The notes: a model not told the origin generated them from the letters alone. DNA of 64,000 nucleotides from Fictibacillus barbaricus (GCF_014635025.1 NZ_BMCE01000003.1:124001-188000); one strand, 5' to 3'. Shown: positions 8,201 to 16,976, counted from the first letter of the stretch. Made by a program: numbers and translations.

Positions 8201-9782
8201 ACCGCAAAATCAGGAAGAATCAGATCATGAAGTTTACCTTGGATTGGTAGATGAACCTGAAAAGCAATCACAGACGCCTTATATTTACCGTGTGATGGAT
8301 GATGGCAACATTGGTATTTTTGGTTCATCAGGCTATGGTAAATCACACACTGCGATAACATTGCTGCTTTCCATGGCTTCAAAATTAAGTCCTGAAGAAA
8401 TCCATTATTATCTTTTTGATTTTGGTAACGGAGCGCTATTGCCATTGAAGCAGCTGCCTCATACTGCAGATTATTTTTTACTGGATGAAGAACGAAAAAT
8501 AGACAAGTTTATCAATATCCTAAAGGACGAGATTGCAGATCGAAAACTTAAATTCCAGAGAAGTGAAGTTAGCAGCATTAAAATGTATAACACGCTAAAT
8601 ACAGAAAAGCTGCCGCTGCTTTTTATTACTATTGATAACTTTGATCTTGTAAAGGAAGAGATGCAGGAATTAGAAATGCAGATGACACAGTTTGCCCGCG
8701 ATGGACAGGCGCTTGGAATCTACATGATCTTCACTGCAACTCGTATCAACTCTATTCGTCAATCACTGATGAATAACTTAAAAACTAAAGTGGTTCATTA
8801 TCTCATGGATAATACTGAGTCTTATATGGTTCTCGGAAAAGTTCCTTTCGCGCCTGAGCCTATCCCGGGGCGTGCCATTATCAAAAGAGAGGAAGTTTAT
8901 TTCTCACAAGTGTATCTTCCTGTACAAGGAAAAGATGATTACAAATTATTAGAGAACATAAAAAATGAGATACAGTCAATTAGTGCCAAGTATGCATCAG
9001 CCAACACACCTCATCCTGTTCCGATGCTTCCGACGGAGCTTACGATGGTGAACTTTACTCAATTCACAAAAGGAAAACAAACAACGGGTATTCTTCCGAT
9101 CGGATTGGATGAGGAGTCTGTTCAGCCAGTCTATATGAATTTCATGAAGAATAATCATTGCTTGATCATTGGACAAACCCAAAAAGGAAAAACAAATGCT
9201 TTACGGGTCATGTTAAACACGATTCTGCTTCAAGATACAGAGAAAATCGGTTTGTTTGATTCCATTGACAGAGGATTAACCAGTTACGCTTCAGAAGAGA
9301 AAGTACGCTATTTAGAGACAAAAGAAAGCATCTCCGCATGGCTGGATCAAGCAGAGGAAGTATTCAAGAAGAGAGAAACAGAATACTTACATTCTATTAC
9401 TCATAAAACCATACAACAGCTTGGCTTTAAACAAATCTATCTCGTAATAGATGGATATTCACGATTTATTCAAAGTACAGACAGTATGCTTCAAGAGCGC
9501 TTATCAAGATTTATGAAAAATTATAGCCACCTCGGTTTTGATGTAATCGTGGCTGGAAACAATAACGAACTTACAAAAGGATTTGATTCATTCACAAGCG
9601 AGGTTAAACAGATTCGCCAAGCTCTTGTATTAATGAAGAAGTCCGAACAAAGTTTATACACCTTGCCTTATAACCGGAAAGAAGAAGAGATCCAAGCTGG
9701 ATACGGCTATTATGTTGAGAACGGCAAAGAAACAAAAATACAAATTCCTCTATGTGTGATTGAAAGGAAGATATACACATGA
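5292..9782 (+). CDS. yukBA: FtsK/SpoIIIE-type type VII secretion ATPase YukBA (EssC)
   Basis: 1496 residues, full length for EssC. Tandem FHA-like domains (about 1-185), two membrane segments (about 240-285), then three FtsK/SpoIIIE ATPase domains. Walker A motifs: GTTGSGKSE near 683, GSSGYGKSH near 1010, GQTQKGKTN near 1293. The first domain also has a clear Walker B region (LFLISDEFAEL). This is the motor that recognises and exports WXG100 and LXG substrates. It overlaps yueB by four bases, so the two are translationally coupled. The single ORF corresponds to B. subtilis yukBA. Confidence 0.96.
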   Translation: MYTLWFFCNKTYQQIPINKDLNRPITVGSQIQHTVTITGFPFTDGTVAIKKDVEQNLQIFQNDLHVGTLTENDSLILRDGEATLTLYTKETPDKTETYYIGDKKECLFSTSDEKAHINCPSETSTLLSKDDSFELIKINEKWMISVKSEQVYLNGHKINGITPLEIGDILFWPFMTVKLIENDLLQITSNENYHSKLPFALKPISEMSKKYPVYRRTPRMIYELPKEKVTLSFPAQEGENPNRGLWLIIMPPLLMMIVMGIVALVQPRGIFIIVSMVMFATTLVTSSVQYFKERGNFKRRKIKRQEVYTKYLDQKREELHELADKQKMVLDYHYPAFEQMKYLTEQISDRIWERSLDSHDFLQIRIGTGSVPSSYTLTVNSGDLANREIDDLLEQSQKMEKAYREVKNVPITVNASTGAMGLIGKESVVKNELHQLIGQLAFFHSYHDVRFVFVFNEKDYSKWEWVKWLPHFQLPNSYAKGLIYNEQTRDQLLSSIYELIRERDMDTEREKDKMRFSPHLVFIIMDQTLLSEHVLLEYLEGEYSHLGLSVIFAAETKESLTDNIHTLVRYINESEGDILIEEKKAVQIPFKLDVHHQEGNEKFSRMLKTLDHQVGMTNSIPNSVSFLELYRVNEVEELPIEQNWVSRESSKSLAVPIGLKGKEDLVELNLHEKAHGPHGLLAGTTGSGKSEFLQTYILSLAVNFHPHEVAFLLIDYKGGGMAQPFKDMPHLLGTITNIEGSRNFTARALASIKSELKRRQRLFDQYQVNHINDYTDLYKRGSAQEPLPHLFLISDEFAELKNEEPEFIKELVSAARIGRSLGVHLILATQKPGGVIDDQIWSNARFKIALKVQDAADSREILKNADASSITVTGRGYLQVGNNEVYELFQSAWSGAPYLEESLEAEDEVALVTDLGLIPLSDISSNKSEKNDAEAEIDVVVDRIEELQEKMGIKKLNSPWLPPLSSRLYKPQNQEESDHEVYLGLVDEPEKQSQTPYIYRVMDDGNIGIFGSSGYGKSHTAITLLLSMASKLSPEEIHYYLFDFGNGALLPLKQLPHTADYFLLDEERKIDKFINILKDEIADRKLKFQRSEVSSIKMYNTLNTEKLPLLFITIDNFDLVKEEMQELEMQMTQFARDGQALGIYMIFTATRINSIRQSLMNNLKTKVVHYLMDNTESYMVLGKVPFAPEPIPGRAIIKREEVYFSQVYLPVQGKDDYKLLENIKNEIQSISAKYASANTPHPVPMLPTELTMVNFTQFTKGKQTTGILPIGLDEESVQPVYMNFMKNNHCLIIGQTQKGKTNALRVMLNTILLQDTEKIGLFDSIDRGLTSYASEEKVRYLETKESISAWLDQAEEVFKKRETEYLHSITHKTIQQLGFKQIYLVIDGYSRFIQSTDSMLQERLSRFMKNYSHLGFDVIVAGNNNELTKGFDSFTSEVKQIRQALVLMKKSEQSLYTLPYNRKEEEIQAGYGYYVENGKETKIQIPLCVIERKIYT

Positions 9783-12514
9783 CAAATCCTTGGATGTATA
9801 GGATAAAAATGTTTCTTGCAGTGGCTATTATTCTTGTATTTCCTCAGCTTTTTATGCATTTTGTAGGAGATAATCCGATGCAAGCAAAGGAAGAGGGGAA
9901 AGGTACGCGATCGATCGCCATTGTAAACGAAGATTTAGGTACAGAAGATGCAGAGAGTAATCTTCAATTAGGCAGAGAAGTTCCTGCTATATTAGAAGAA
10001 GATTCTGAGTATAAATGGACTGTATTGAGCCGAAGCTCGGCTGTTAACGGCTTAAAAGATAAGAAATATGATGCAGTTGTCTATATTCCGTCTAATTTCA
10101 CTTCCAATATTCTAAGTTATGATGATACACAGCCAGCAAAAGCAGACTTTAAATACACCGTTCAAACCCAGCTTAATGCTGTGAATAAAGAGAAGATTCT
10201 TCGCGAATTAAATGATGCAGGGAGTCGTGTCAATAAACAAATGACATCACTTTACTGGAATTATGTCTCTCAAGATATGAAAAAAGTAAGAACAGAGTTT
10301 GATAGAATCCTTGAAAAAGAAATTGAATTCCAATCAACAATGATAAGTTTTTATCAACCAGGATCAAAAACGCTCTCTGATGAATTAGAGAGACAGAGAG
10401 ATATGCTCGTGCAGCTGCAGTCAACCATTCAGCAAGCTGATGAAACTTCACCGCAGCGTGCTCAAAATCTAGATCAATTTGAACAAAATTTAGCTTCATT
10501 TGTGGAGTATGTTGAGCTTTATAAAAAATATCAAGCCAATCAGCAAAAGCTGCTTAATGATTCCATTAGCAATGGGAAAGAAAGTTTTGCTGCGCGTCAG
10601 GATGAAACGAGAAGAATATTTGGTGAACAAAGTGAAGCATTCTTATCAGATCTATCTACTATTAATGATTTAATGGCAGGCAACAATCAAATGTTCGAAT
10701 CTCTTAATGAAGAAAGGCTTAAAGAGGTTGAACGGCAGATTAATGAAGTGGGCATGATTCAAAGTGACATGTTAGATTCATACGCAGAGCAGGAACAACT
10801 CACTTTAGAAGAAAAGATTACTGCCGCGCGTGGTCAATTAGGTGAAGGAAATCCTGGTGGAGGAGAACCAGATATTCCAGGGCAGCCTGGTGATCCAGCA
10901 GCTCCAAATTTTAAGAATGAGTTAGATGAACTGACAGCAATTAATCAACAACTCCTTGACATTGTTAAAATGTTAAAGTTAATCCCTGATCCTAAGCCAG
11001 ATAACGTTAATAAAGCGATTACTGACTTAGAAGCCTTATCAGGAAGGCTAACTAATGTAAAATCAAACCTTGAAGAAAAAATAAACCAGAATAGCTGGAC
11101 AACAGAGTACCAAAAATTAAAGACTGACTATATTAATCTTATTGATGCATATGAACAGCTGATTAAGATTAATAATGCATCTGTTAATAATGCAGATATT
11201 TTTAGTCAAATCAATAAGAAAGAAAAAGCTATCATAAACCTTAATAACAAACTATCCGGAGTGTTAAAAGGTGATGTCTACCAAGGATCTACTGAAAAAG
11301 CCCTTTCATATTACGCGCTTTTGTCTGAGTACGAAGCCTTATTAAAAGGTTCGAATTCTGGTCTGAAAGATGCTGTACTATCTAATGAAGGATTGAAAAA
11401 TCGCATACAGGAGACTTTAAGTGTAAGTGTTGAAGAGAAGGGGAAGTGGGAAGAACTCCAATCTAAAATCCCAACCACTCAAGATGAAGTGCAAGGGTTC
11501 GGAACTTCTTTCGCAAACTTTAAAGAAGCGTATCAAATGACTCTAGATGACCAGCAGCTTGCACTAATGAATGACATTCAATCCATTGAAGATAGTGCAA
11601 ATTCTGTTTTGACAGAGTTAGAAGATATTCAAGCTCAACAAGCAGGCCAAGGAACATCATTATTAACCAACCAAAAAGGAATTAACCAAGAAATCACGAA
11701 CCTCAACACCTTAATGGATTCTTTAGGAGAAAGACAGAATTCCGTTGTGAGTTCAGCTAGTGATTTACAAGTTAAAGTAAGCAGCGTTCAAAATAATGCA
11801 ACAGTCTTAAATGAAAAATGGTCCGAGAATGTAGATTCTACAAAATCGGTCAGGGACGATGTATTTGATGTACTTGGAAATACGTATGTAGACGGTCAAA
11901 GCAATGGATATGTTTATGATTATCTAGCAAGCCCTCTTCAGGTTTCGGGTGATCAATCCCAAGTTGGTACAGAGTCAACAAAAGCCATTCCGCCGGTTGT
12001 AATCTTAGTCGTTATTTTAATCAGCAGTTTACTAATAGGATATTTCACTCACTATTTCAGCACTTTGCCGTTCTTAGTGAAAAATGCAATGTTTGGTTTA
12101 TTAAACTTAATTGTAGGTCTTGTTATAAGCTTGTTTGGATTGGAGATATACTCGCTATCCAACAACAGCTCTATTCAATTCTCTATTTTCACTATCCTTT
12201 TATTGACGGCCGCATCAACGCTAGTTCGCGTAGCCTTCAATTTAAATCAATTTATTGGATGGCTCGCATCAATGGGATTAATCCTGTTCTTTGTTAGCCC
12301 GTTGCTTGCATTAGCAGCACCAAACTTCTCATACGAGGATCCAATGTCTACAGTCTATATGTCCATTCAATATGGAACAGGCAACGAGTTTAGTATAGGA
12401 TGTTTCACATTGGTAGGAATAATTGCTCTATTTTCACTCATTCCTCTTGCAGCCAAGTGGTGGAGTAAACCAGATAAAAAGGCTAATTCGGATACAGCAA
12501 ATGAAGCATTCTAA
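9779..12514 (+). CDS. yueB: Type VII secretion membrane protein YueB (EsaA)
   Basis: 911 residues. One N-terminal membrane anchor (about 10-28), a very long extracellular region rich in coiled coil with a Gly/Pro linker near residues 357-382, and a cluster of five to six membrane segments from about residue 735 to the end. This is the EsaA/YueB architecture: an elongated fibre reaching through the cell wall. In B. subtilis YueB is the irreversible receptor of phage SPP1. The gene overlaps the start of yueC. Confidence 0.93.
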   Translation: MTNPWMYRIKMFLAVAIILVFPQLFMHFVGDNPMQAKEEGKGTRSIAIVNEDLGTEDAESNLQLGREVPAILEEDSEYKWTVLSRSSAVNGLKDKKYDAVVYIPSNFTSNILSYDDTQPAKADFKYTVQTQLNAVNKEKILRELNDAGSRVNKQMTSLYWNYVSQDMKKVRTEFDRILEKEIEFQSTMISFYQPGSKTLSDELERQRDMLVQLQSTIQQADETSPQRAQNLDQFEQNLASFVEYVELYKKYQANQQKLLNDSISNGKESFAARQDETRRIFGEQSEAFLSDLSTINDLMAGNNQMFESLNEERLKEVERQINEVGMIQSDMLDSYAEQEQLTLEEKITAARGQLGEGNPGGGEPDIPGQPGDPAAPNFKNELDELTAINQQLLDIVKMLKLIPDPKPDNVNKAITDLEALSGRLTNVKSNLEEKINQNSWTTEYQKLKTDYINLIDAYEQLIKINNASVNNADIFSQINKKEKAIINLNNKLSGVLKGDVYQGSTEKALSYYALLSEYEALLKGSNSGLKDAVLSNEGLKNRIQETLSVSVEEKGKWEELQSKIPTTQDEVQGFGTSFANFKEAYQMTLDDQQLALMNDIQSIEDSANSVLTELEDIQAQQAGQGTSLLTNQKGINQEITNLNTLMDSLGERQNSVVSSASDLQVKVSSVQNNATVLNEKWSENVDSTKSVRDDVFDVLGNTYVDGQSNGYVYDYLASPLQVSGDQSQVGTESTKAIPPVVILVVILISSLLIGYFTHYFSTLPFLVKNAMFGLLNLIVGLVISLFGLEIYSLSNNSSIQFSIFTILLLTAASTLVRVAFNLNQFIGWLASMGLILFFVSPLLALAAPNFSYEDPMSTVYMSIQYGTGNEFSIGCFTLVGIIALFSLIPLAAKWWSKPDKKANSDTANEAF

Positions 12515-12986
12515 ATTTTTAACGTCTTTATTGTTTTTGGCTGTTGCCTTTATTTGGGGAACGGATGCACAAGCAAGTAAAAACATTGAAGAATTAAATC
12601 CAAATCTGTATGAAGAAAAGGAGCGGAAGGATCAGTCCAATTTGATCTTGGATGAATCTCTTTCTAAAAATAAAAGAGAAATTCCAGAGGAACAAAAGGG
12701 ACTTTCCTTTAATCAAAAGTCTTCAGACCAACTAGAAGATGTTCAAAACGGTTTATTTGATACTACAGATTCGGCCCAGAATAATAGCATTTTATCAAAA
12801 GCAAAAAAGATGAATCTTTTCTCAAAAAGTGAGGAACATGCTTTTACAGCCTTACCTCAAGAGGAAGAAGATGAGAGTTCAATGTCAAATATATCGCTTG
12901 TCTATTCTGTATTAATTGGACTTGGGATCCTTTTGATTGTTGCCATCATGTTTCAGGGAGCAAAACCGAAATTTAAACGTAAGTAA
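12501..12986 (+). CDS. yueC: Type VII secretion protein YueC (EssA)
   Basis: 161 residues, close to the 159 of B. subtilis YueC. N-terminal signal-like hydrophobic segment (about 6-24) ending in an Ala-x-Ala type site (DAQASK), a polar middle, and a C-terminal membrane segment (about 135-154) followed by the basic tail KFKRK. This is the EssA topology. ATG at 12501 lies inside the end of yueB, so translation is coupled; an in-frame start further upstream would give an implausible long overlap. Last gene of the operon, followed directly by a strong terminator. Confidence 0.88.
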   Translation: MKHSKFLTSLLFLAVAFIWGTDAQASKNIEELNPNLYEEKERKDQSNLILDESLSKNKREIPEEQKGLSFNQKSSDQLEDVQNGLFDTTDSAQNNSILSKAKKMNLFSKSEEHAFTALPQEEEDESSMSNISLVYSVLIGLGILLIVAIMFQGAKPKFKRK

Positions 12987-13015
12987 GCAGGGACTTGTGA
13001 GTTCCTGCTTTTTTT
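12986..13015 (+). terminator. Terminator of the yuk/yue operon
   Basis: AGCAGGGAC and GTTCCTGCT form a 9-bp stem (one G-T pair) followed by seven T residues, starting at the yueC stop codon. Confidence 0.9.
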
Positions 13016-13075
13016 AATAAAAGATGAAACTTTTACAAAGATAGAAGGCTCTAATAGGTGAAAGGGGGCAGGGAC

Positions 13076-13198
13076 TTGATAAACACTAACGTTGTAAAAA
13101 AAGCAATGAAAGGAAATGAAGAAGCGTTTGAACAACTCGTTACACTCGAAAGTGATGAACGAATCCAACTTCCGCCACTAAAAATTCAAATCAAATAG
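13076..13198 (+). pseudogene. Remnant of an ECF sigma factor N terminus
   Basis: 40-codon ORF starting at TTG behind AAAGGGGG with good spacing. The first half (VVKKAMKGNEEAFEQLV) reads exactly like the start of region 2 in extracytoplasmic-function sigma factors. After about 24 residues it departs from the family (QLPPLKIQIK) and stops, with no region 2.2-4. It looks like the ends of a sigma gene, or of a sigma/anti-sigma pair, joined by an internal deletion. It is probably non-functional as a sigma factor; the retained start signals mean it may still be translated. Confidence 0.55.
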
Positions 13199-13205
13199 AA
13201 CGAAC

Positions 13206-13235
13206 AAAAAGCATGGAGGTGTTCTCCATGCTTTT
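13206..13235. terminator. Bidirectional terminator after LacI-type gene
   Basis: AAAAGCATGGAG and CTCCATGCTTTT form a perfect 12-bp stem with a 5-base loop. It overlaps the stop of the minus-strand regulator and could also end plus-strand transcripts. Confidence 0.85.
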
Positions 13236-14196
13236 ACACGGTCTGACGTTCAATGAATCGTACTGGAATCTCTTCATGTGATACATGCTCGCCTTTCATG
13301 GCTTGACCAAACAGTTTCTTGCCTACTTCTACAAGTGGGATCTCCAGTGTGGTGATGTGCATCACCTTTGAAATCGGCTGGTTATCAAAGCTCATAATGG
13401 CAAGGTTTTCTGGAACCAATATGCCCTGTTCTCTGCAGCGGGTTACGATTCCTGCTGCCACTTGGTCACTAGTAACAAGTAGAGCAGTTGGCCGGTTCTT
13501 CATCTGTAAAAGCTTTTCAACCACCTGATCTCCATCCTCAAAGTTAAAGCAGCCTGAGAAGATGTAGCCAGGCTCATAGGAAAATGTATGTCTCTTTAAG
13601 AAATCCTTGTAAGCGGCATCTCTTTGTTTACTGTTCGTTCCAGATTGACGACCGATGGTGTAGCCGATCTTCGTATGTCCTTTTTTGTACAGAAAATTCA
13701 AAGCCATCGTGAAGCTTTTGTAATGATCAATAAATGTGGAGGATACACGCTTATCTCGAGCATCTTCACAGAGTACGATCGGACCGTTCGCTGAACAACC
13801 TTCAATCAAGTTCCATTCACAGATTCTTGAACAGATGATCAGTGCATCAATCTGTTTATCCTCTAACATCTTTAACGCTTCTAGCTCCTTATCTTCTTCA
13901 TAATTGGTCTGGATAAGGACAAGCTTATAGTTGTTCTCCAACGCAGCAGTAGCTATACCTTCCAGCAATAATCCAAAGTAAGGGTGGTTTGAAAAGGGAA
14001 CGACTACGCCGACTAAAAAAGTTTTTCCTTTGCTTAAATGAACGGCATTGATATTTCGGTGATAGTTATATTTTTTCATAGCCTCTATAACAGCTGATAC
14101 TTTTTCAGCACTTACATAAGGATGGTTATTTAAAACACGGGAAACGGTCGTTACGGAAACACCTGCCATTTTTGCAATATCTCTTATATTCGCCAT
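13234..14196 (-). CDS. LacI/GalR-family transcriptional regulator (DegA-like)
   Basis: 320 residues. N-terminal LacI helix-turn-helix (ANIRDIAKMAGVSVTTVSRV, residues 2-21) with the hinge region near 45-60, then a periplasmic-binding-type sensor domain (from GVVVPFSNHPYFG). The ATG at 14194-14196 is preceded by GAAGGTGA and gives the standard family N terminus; an upstream in-frame ATG would add 42 residues unlike the family. A perfect 14-bp palindrome (14230-14243) just upstream is its likely operator, implying autoregulation and control of the divergent small gene. The effector is unknown. Confidence 0.88.
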   Translation of the reverse strand: MANIRDIAKMAGVSVTTVSRVLNNHPYVSAEKVSAVIEAMKKYNYHRNINAVHLSKGKTFLVGVVVPFSNHPYFGLLLEGIATAALENNYKLVLIQTNYEEDKELEALKMLEDKQIDALIICSRICEWNLIEGCSANGPIVLCEDARDKRVSSTFIDHYKSFTMALNFLYKKGHTKIGYTIGRQSGTNSKQRDAAYKDFLKRHTFSYEPGYIFSGCFNFEDGDQVVEKLLQMKNRPTALLVTSDQVAAGIVTRCREQGILVPENLAIMSFDNQPISKVMHITTLEIPLVEVGKKLFGQAMKGEHVSHEEIPVRFIERQTV

Positions 14197-14229
14197 AGGT
14201 TCACCTTCTCTAAAAAGTTTTTCTTGCTC

Positions 14230-14243
14230 TGAAACGCGTTTCA
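14230..14243. promoter_or_regulatory. Palindromic operator for the LacI-type regulator
   Basis: TGAAACGCGTTTCA is a perfect 14-bp palindrome with the central CG typical of LacI/GalR operators. It lies between the divergent regulator gene and a small membrane gene, 34 bases from the regulator start. It also resembles a cre site, so CcpA binding is an alternative. Confidence 0.7.
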
Positions 14244-14284
14244 TATCATACGCTTTGTTTGTGAAGGAAAGGAGGAATAAAAAA

Positions 14285-14446
14285 ATGGTGATTTTATCAG
14301 GAATCTTTAATCTGATTTTCATGTGTTTCTCTATTGTTATTCTGTCTTCATTTCCTGTTTCGCTGCATAAGAATAATGGCTATAAAAATAAAAAGGATGA
14401 TACACACGATCAGTTTAGTTATTTATTTAATGTTTATCGTGACTAA
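14285..14446 (+). CDS. Small single-span membrane protein divergent to LacI regulator
   Basis: 53 residues: a hydrophobic N-terminal segment (MVILSGIFNLIFMCFSIVIL) then a polar, Lys/Asn-rich tail. ATG at 14285 has an excellent AAAGGAGG nine bases upstream. An in-frame start at 14255 would place the site inside the gene. It is the only gene divergent from the LacI-type regulator and shares its palindromic operator region, so it is probably controlled by it. I do not recognise the family. Confidence 0.55.
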   Translation: MVILSGIFNLIFMCFSIVILSSFPVSLHKNNGYKNKKDDTHDQFSYLFNVYRD

Positions 14447-14586
14447 TTCATGAATTCATTGTAGTAACATCTGTAAAGTTGTTCAACTCCATTGCCGAAA
14501 ACAGTTCCAATCAGTTAAACTGTAAAAATATTAACTATCCCTTTTTGGGTAGAATGATAGGTAAGTATTCAATTGGAGAGTTTGCT

Positions 14587-15348
14587 ATGGAGATAGAAAC
14601 ACAAGAAACATATGACATAATGGCGGTTTGTCTTTTGGCGGGCAAAATCATGCTTCAAAGCGGGGCGGAAACATACCGTGTTGAGGATACGATGATGCGT
14701 ATTGCAGCTTCTTTTGGTGCCTATCAATCGCATCCATATGTAACCCCGACCGGGATACTGTTCTCAGTCGAAGGTTCAGAGCCTACTAAAACAAAGCTGA
14801 TTCGGATTGTGGAGCGTACAACAGACTTAGAAAAAGTTGCCCAAGTAAACGGGATTTCACGTAAGATAAGCGCAGGAGAGTTCACGATCGAAGAGGCATA
14901 CAAAGAATTAAAGAGAATTAGCGAAACAGGGTCTCCTTATTCACTTTGGATTCATGTATTAGCTGCAGCCATATCCTCAGGCTGCTTTTTAATCATGTTT
15001 CAAGGTACTTGGGGAGACTTTATTCCAGCCTTTATCACTGGAGGCTTAGGATTTCTATCGTTGCTTTATTTCCACCAGCTTGTTCCTATAAAGTTTTTCT
15101 CAGAGTTTTCTGCTTCCTTATTGATCGGATTGCAGGCCCTCTTTTTCGTATCAACAGGGATTGGCGATGAACTGGATAAAATCATAATCGGTTCTGTCAT
15201 GCCGCTTGTTCCGGGACTTTTAATAACGAATGCGGTTCGTGATTTGATGGCAGGGCACCTTATATCAGGACTGGCTAAAGGCGCTGATGCATTTCTAACC
15301 GCTTTTGCCATTGGAGCCGGTATTGCCGTTATCTTTTCACTTACCTAG
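14587..15348 (+). CDS. Threonine/serine exporter family, ThrE N-terminal half (YjjP-like)
   Basis: 253 residues. A soluble N-terminal domain (about 1-110) carries the conserved segment LQSGAETYRVEDTMMRI of the DUF1212/ThrE family. It is followed by five membrane segments with the motif GSVMPLVPGLLITNAVRDLM. In many Firmicutes the ThrE exporter is split in two proteins, this one and a shorter DUF3815 partner, here directly downstream. Start chosen at ATG 14587 behind GGAGAG; an upstream frame extension lacks family similarity. Substrate specificity is by family only. Confidence 0.85.
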   Translation: MEIETQETYDIMAVCLLAGKIMLQSGAETYRVEDTMMRIAASFGAYQSHPYVTPTGILFSVEGSEPTKTKLIRIVERTTDLEKVAQVNGISRKISAGEFTIEEAYKELKRISETGSPYSLWIHVLAAAISSGCFLIMFQGTWGDFIPAFITGGLGFLSLLYFHQLVPIKFFSEFSASLLIGLQALFFVSTGIGDELDKIIIGSVMPLVPGLLITNAVRDLMAGHLISGLAKGADAFLTAFAIGAGIAVIFSLT

Positions 15349-15362
15349 ATTGGAGGATCCGG

Positions 15363-15818
15363 ATGACAATTATTGAACAGTTAATTACAAGTTTTATTGC
15401 ATCGGCGGCGTTCGTTATGATTTTTAATGGGCCAAAGCGAACATTGTTCCACTGTGGGCTAGTAGGGATGATCGGCTGGATTCTCTATTTTCTATTAGAA
15501 GCCAATGGGGTGGATATGGTGTTGGCAACCGTTATCGCTTCCTTTTCGATTGCGATTGCATCTCAATATTTTGCAAAAAAATATAAGACTCCCGTAATCA
15601 TTTATAGTGTCGCTGGAATCATTCCGCTCGTACCAGGCGGCATTTCATACAATGCGATGAGAAATTTCGTCCAAAATGATTACAACCTGGCCATAAATTT
15701 AGCGGCAAAGGCATTCATGATATCAGGTTCAATCGCGATAGGACTTGTATTCTCTGAAGTGATTAATCAGATTATACGAAAATCAAAATTGAAGACGATT
15801 GTAAACAAAACAAAGTAG
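15363..15818 (+). CDS. Threonine/serine exporter family, ThrE C-terminal half (YjjB-like)
   Basis: 151 residues with four membrane segments and the motif IIPLVPGGISYNAMRNFV, the counterpart of the LVPG motif in the upstream protein. It matches the DUF3815/ThrE_2 partner subunit. It begins 14 bases after the stop of the first subunit behind GGAGGATCC, so the two form an operon and presumably one heteromeric exporter. Confidence 0.85.
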   Translation: MTIIEQLITSFIASAAFVMIFNGPKRTLFHCGLVGMIGWILYFLLEANGVDMVLATVIASFSIAIASQYFAKKYKTPVIIYSVAGIIPLVPGGISYNAMRNFVQNDYNLAINLAAKAFMISGSIAIGLVFSEVINQIIRKSKLKTIVNKTK

Positions 15819-15857
15819 GAAAAACCAGTGTAAATGGATTACACGGGTTTTAATTGA

Positions 15858-15886
15858 AACAGGCTGTTTTTATGCAGCCTGTTTTT
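15858..15886 (+). terminator. Terminator of the split ThrE operon
   Basis: AACAGGCTG and CAGCCTGTT form a 9-bp stem with an 8-base loop, followed by T residues. Confidence 0.85.
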
Positions 15887-15958
15887 ATATTGGGTTTAAA
15901 TTTACTGCATTACAGGAATTCTTATTAAAAAGACATAACAGGAGTGGAGGCATTTATT

Positions 15959-16957
15959 TTGATTAGTCTACTTAAAAAAGGTAATAGATCGTCTGGAATA
16001 GCTGCCTTAGGAAATACAGTTCTAGCCATTGCGAAAGGAATAGCAGCGGCTGTCAGCGGCAGTGGTGCCATGTTTGCGACCACACTTCACTCGGCAGCAG
16101 ATGCCTTGAATCAGACCTTTGTCTTTTTCGGAAGCGCCCTCTCGGAAAAAGAGCCTACTAAAAAGTTTCCAGCGGGGTTTGGCCGTGTTGTAAATTTATT
16201 CGTCTTGATCGCCGTTATTGTTGTTTCGATTATGGCTTACGAGACAATATTGAAAGGTTGGAAGCTGATCCAAGATCCACATCCTTCAACGAATCTGCTG
16301 CTAAATATAGGGATCATGCTTTTAGCCATCTTAGTTGACGGTTTTATTTTAATTAAGGCGATGAAAGAAATTGTCCATGAAACGAGAAGCGATGCAAAGG
16401 GATTTGGTATTGTAAAAGAGTCTTTTAAGAATGTAAGTCTAGCTGCACCACCTACACGCCTTGTATTTTATGAAGATTTAATCGCGACTTCAGGTGCATT
16501 ATTAGCCCTGATTTCAATCATTTTAGCTGATTTAACAGGTGCCTATATCCTTGATGGAATCGGTACGCTCTTAATTGGTATTCTCCTGGTGGTTGTTGCA
16601 TTCAAACTAGGTATTGAAAACACGCGAGGATTAATCGGTGTTGCGGCACCAAAAGTGGTAGAAGATCGAATCGCGGATACGATTCTATCTGATAGAGATG
16701 TAGTAGATATTAAGGAGCTGCGAATTCTGCAAGAGGGAAGAAGATATCATGTTGAGAGCTACATTGAGCTAAAAGAAGGATTCACACTGGCAGATGCTGA
16801 TGATATCAAATTCCGGGTAAGAGACACTCTTCTAGAAGACCCTGATATCGGTGATGTAACGATGGGTATCCTTGAAACGGACCATGTCAAAACGTGGCCA
16901 AAAGAAGCTGTGATTGAAGTGAATGGCAAAGAAGATAATACGGAAAAAATCCGCTGA
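15959..16957 (+). CDS. Cation diffusion facilitator family metal transporter
   Basis: About 332 residues with N-terminal membrane segments and the CDF metal-site motif HSAADALNQ in the second segment (His/Asp ligands), then a C-terminal cytoplasmic domain (from VEDRIADTILS) with the alpha-beta fold of CDF dimers. Such proteins export zinc, manganese, iron or similar divalent ions in exchange for protons. TTG at 15959 is preferred because GGAGG ends eight bases before it. A GTG at 15944 is an alternative and would add five residues. No metal-sensor gene is adjacent, so the metal cannot be named. Confidence 0.85.
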   Translation: MISLLKKGNRSSGIAALGNTVLAIAKGIAAAVSGSGAMFATTLHSAADALNQTFVFFGSALSEKEPTKKFPAGFGRVVNLFVLIAVIVVSIMAYETILKGWKLIQDPHPSTNLLLNIGIMLLAILVDGFILIKAMKEIVHETRSDAKGFGIVKESFKNVSLAAPPTRLVFYEDLIATSGALLALISIILADLTGAYILDGIGTLLIGILLVVVAFKLGIENTRGLIGVAAPKVVEDRIADTILSDRDVVDIKELRILQEGRRYHVESYIELKEGFTLADADDIKFRVRDTLLEDPDIGDVTMGILETDHVKTWPKEAVIEVNGKEDNTEKIR

Positions 16958-16976
16958 AGCCAATCAGCGGGTTTTT
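16951..16976 (+). terminator. Terminator overlapping the CDF gene end
   Basis: CCGCTGA and TCAGCGG form a 7-bp stem with a short loop followed by GTTTTTG. The left arm contains the stop codon. Confidence 0.85.

Noticed and set aside
14479-14586. N-terminal extension of the ThrE-type protein
   Set aside because: No similarity and no ribosome site; ATG 14587 has one and gives the family N terminus.
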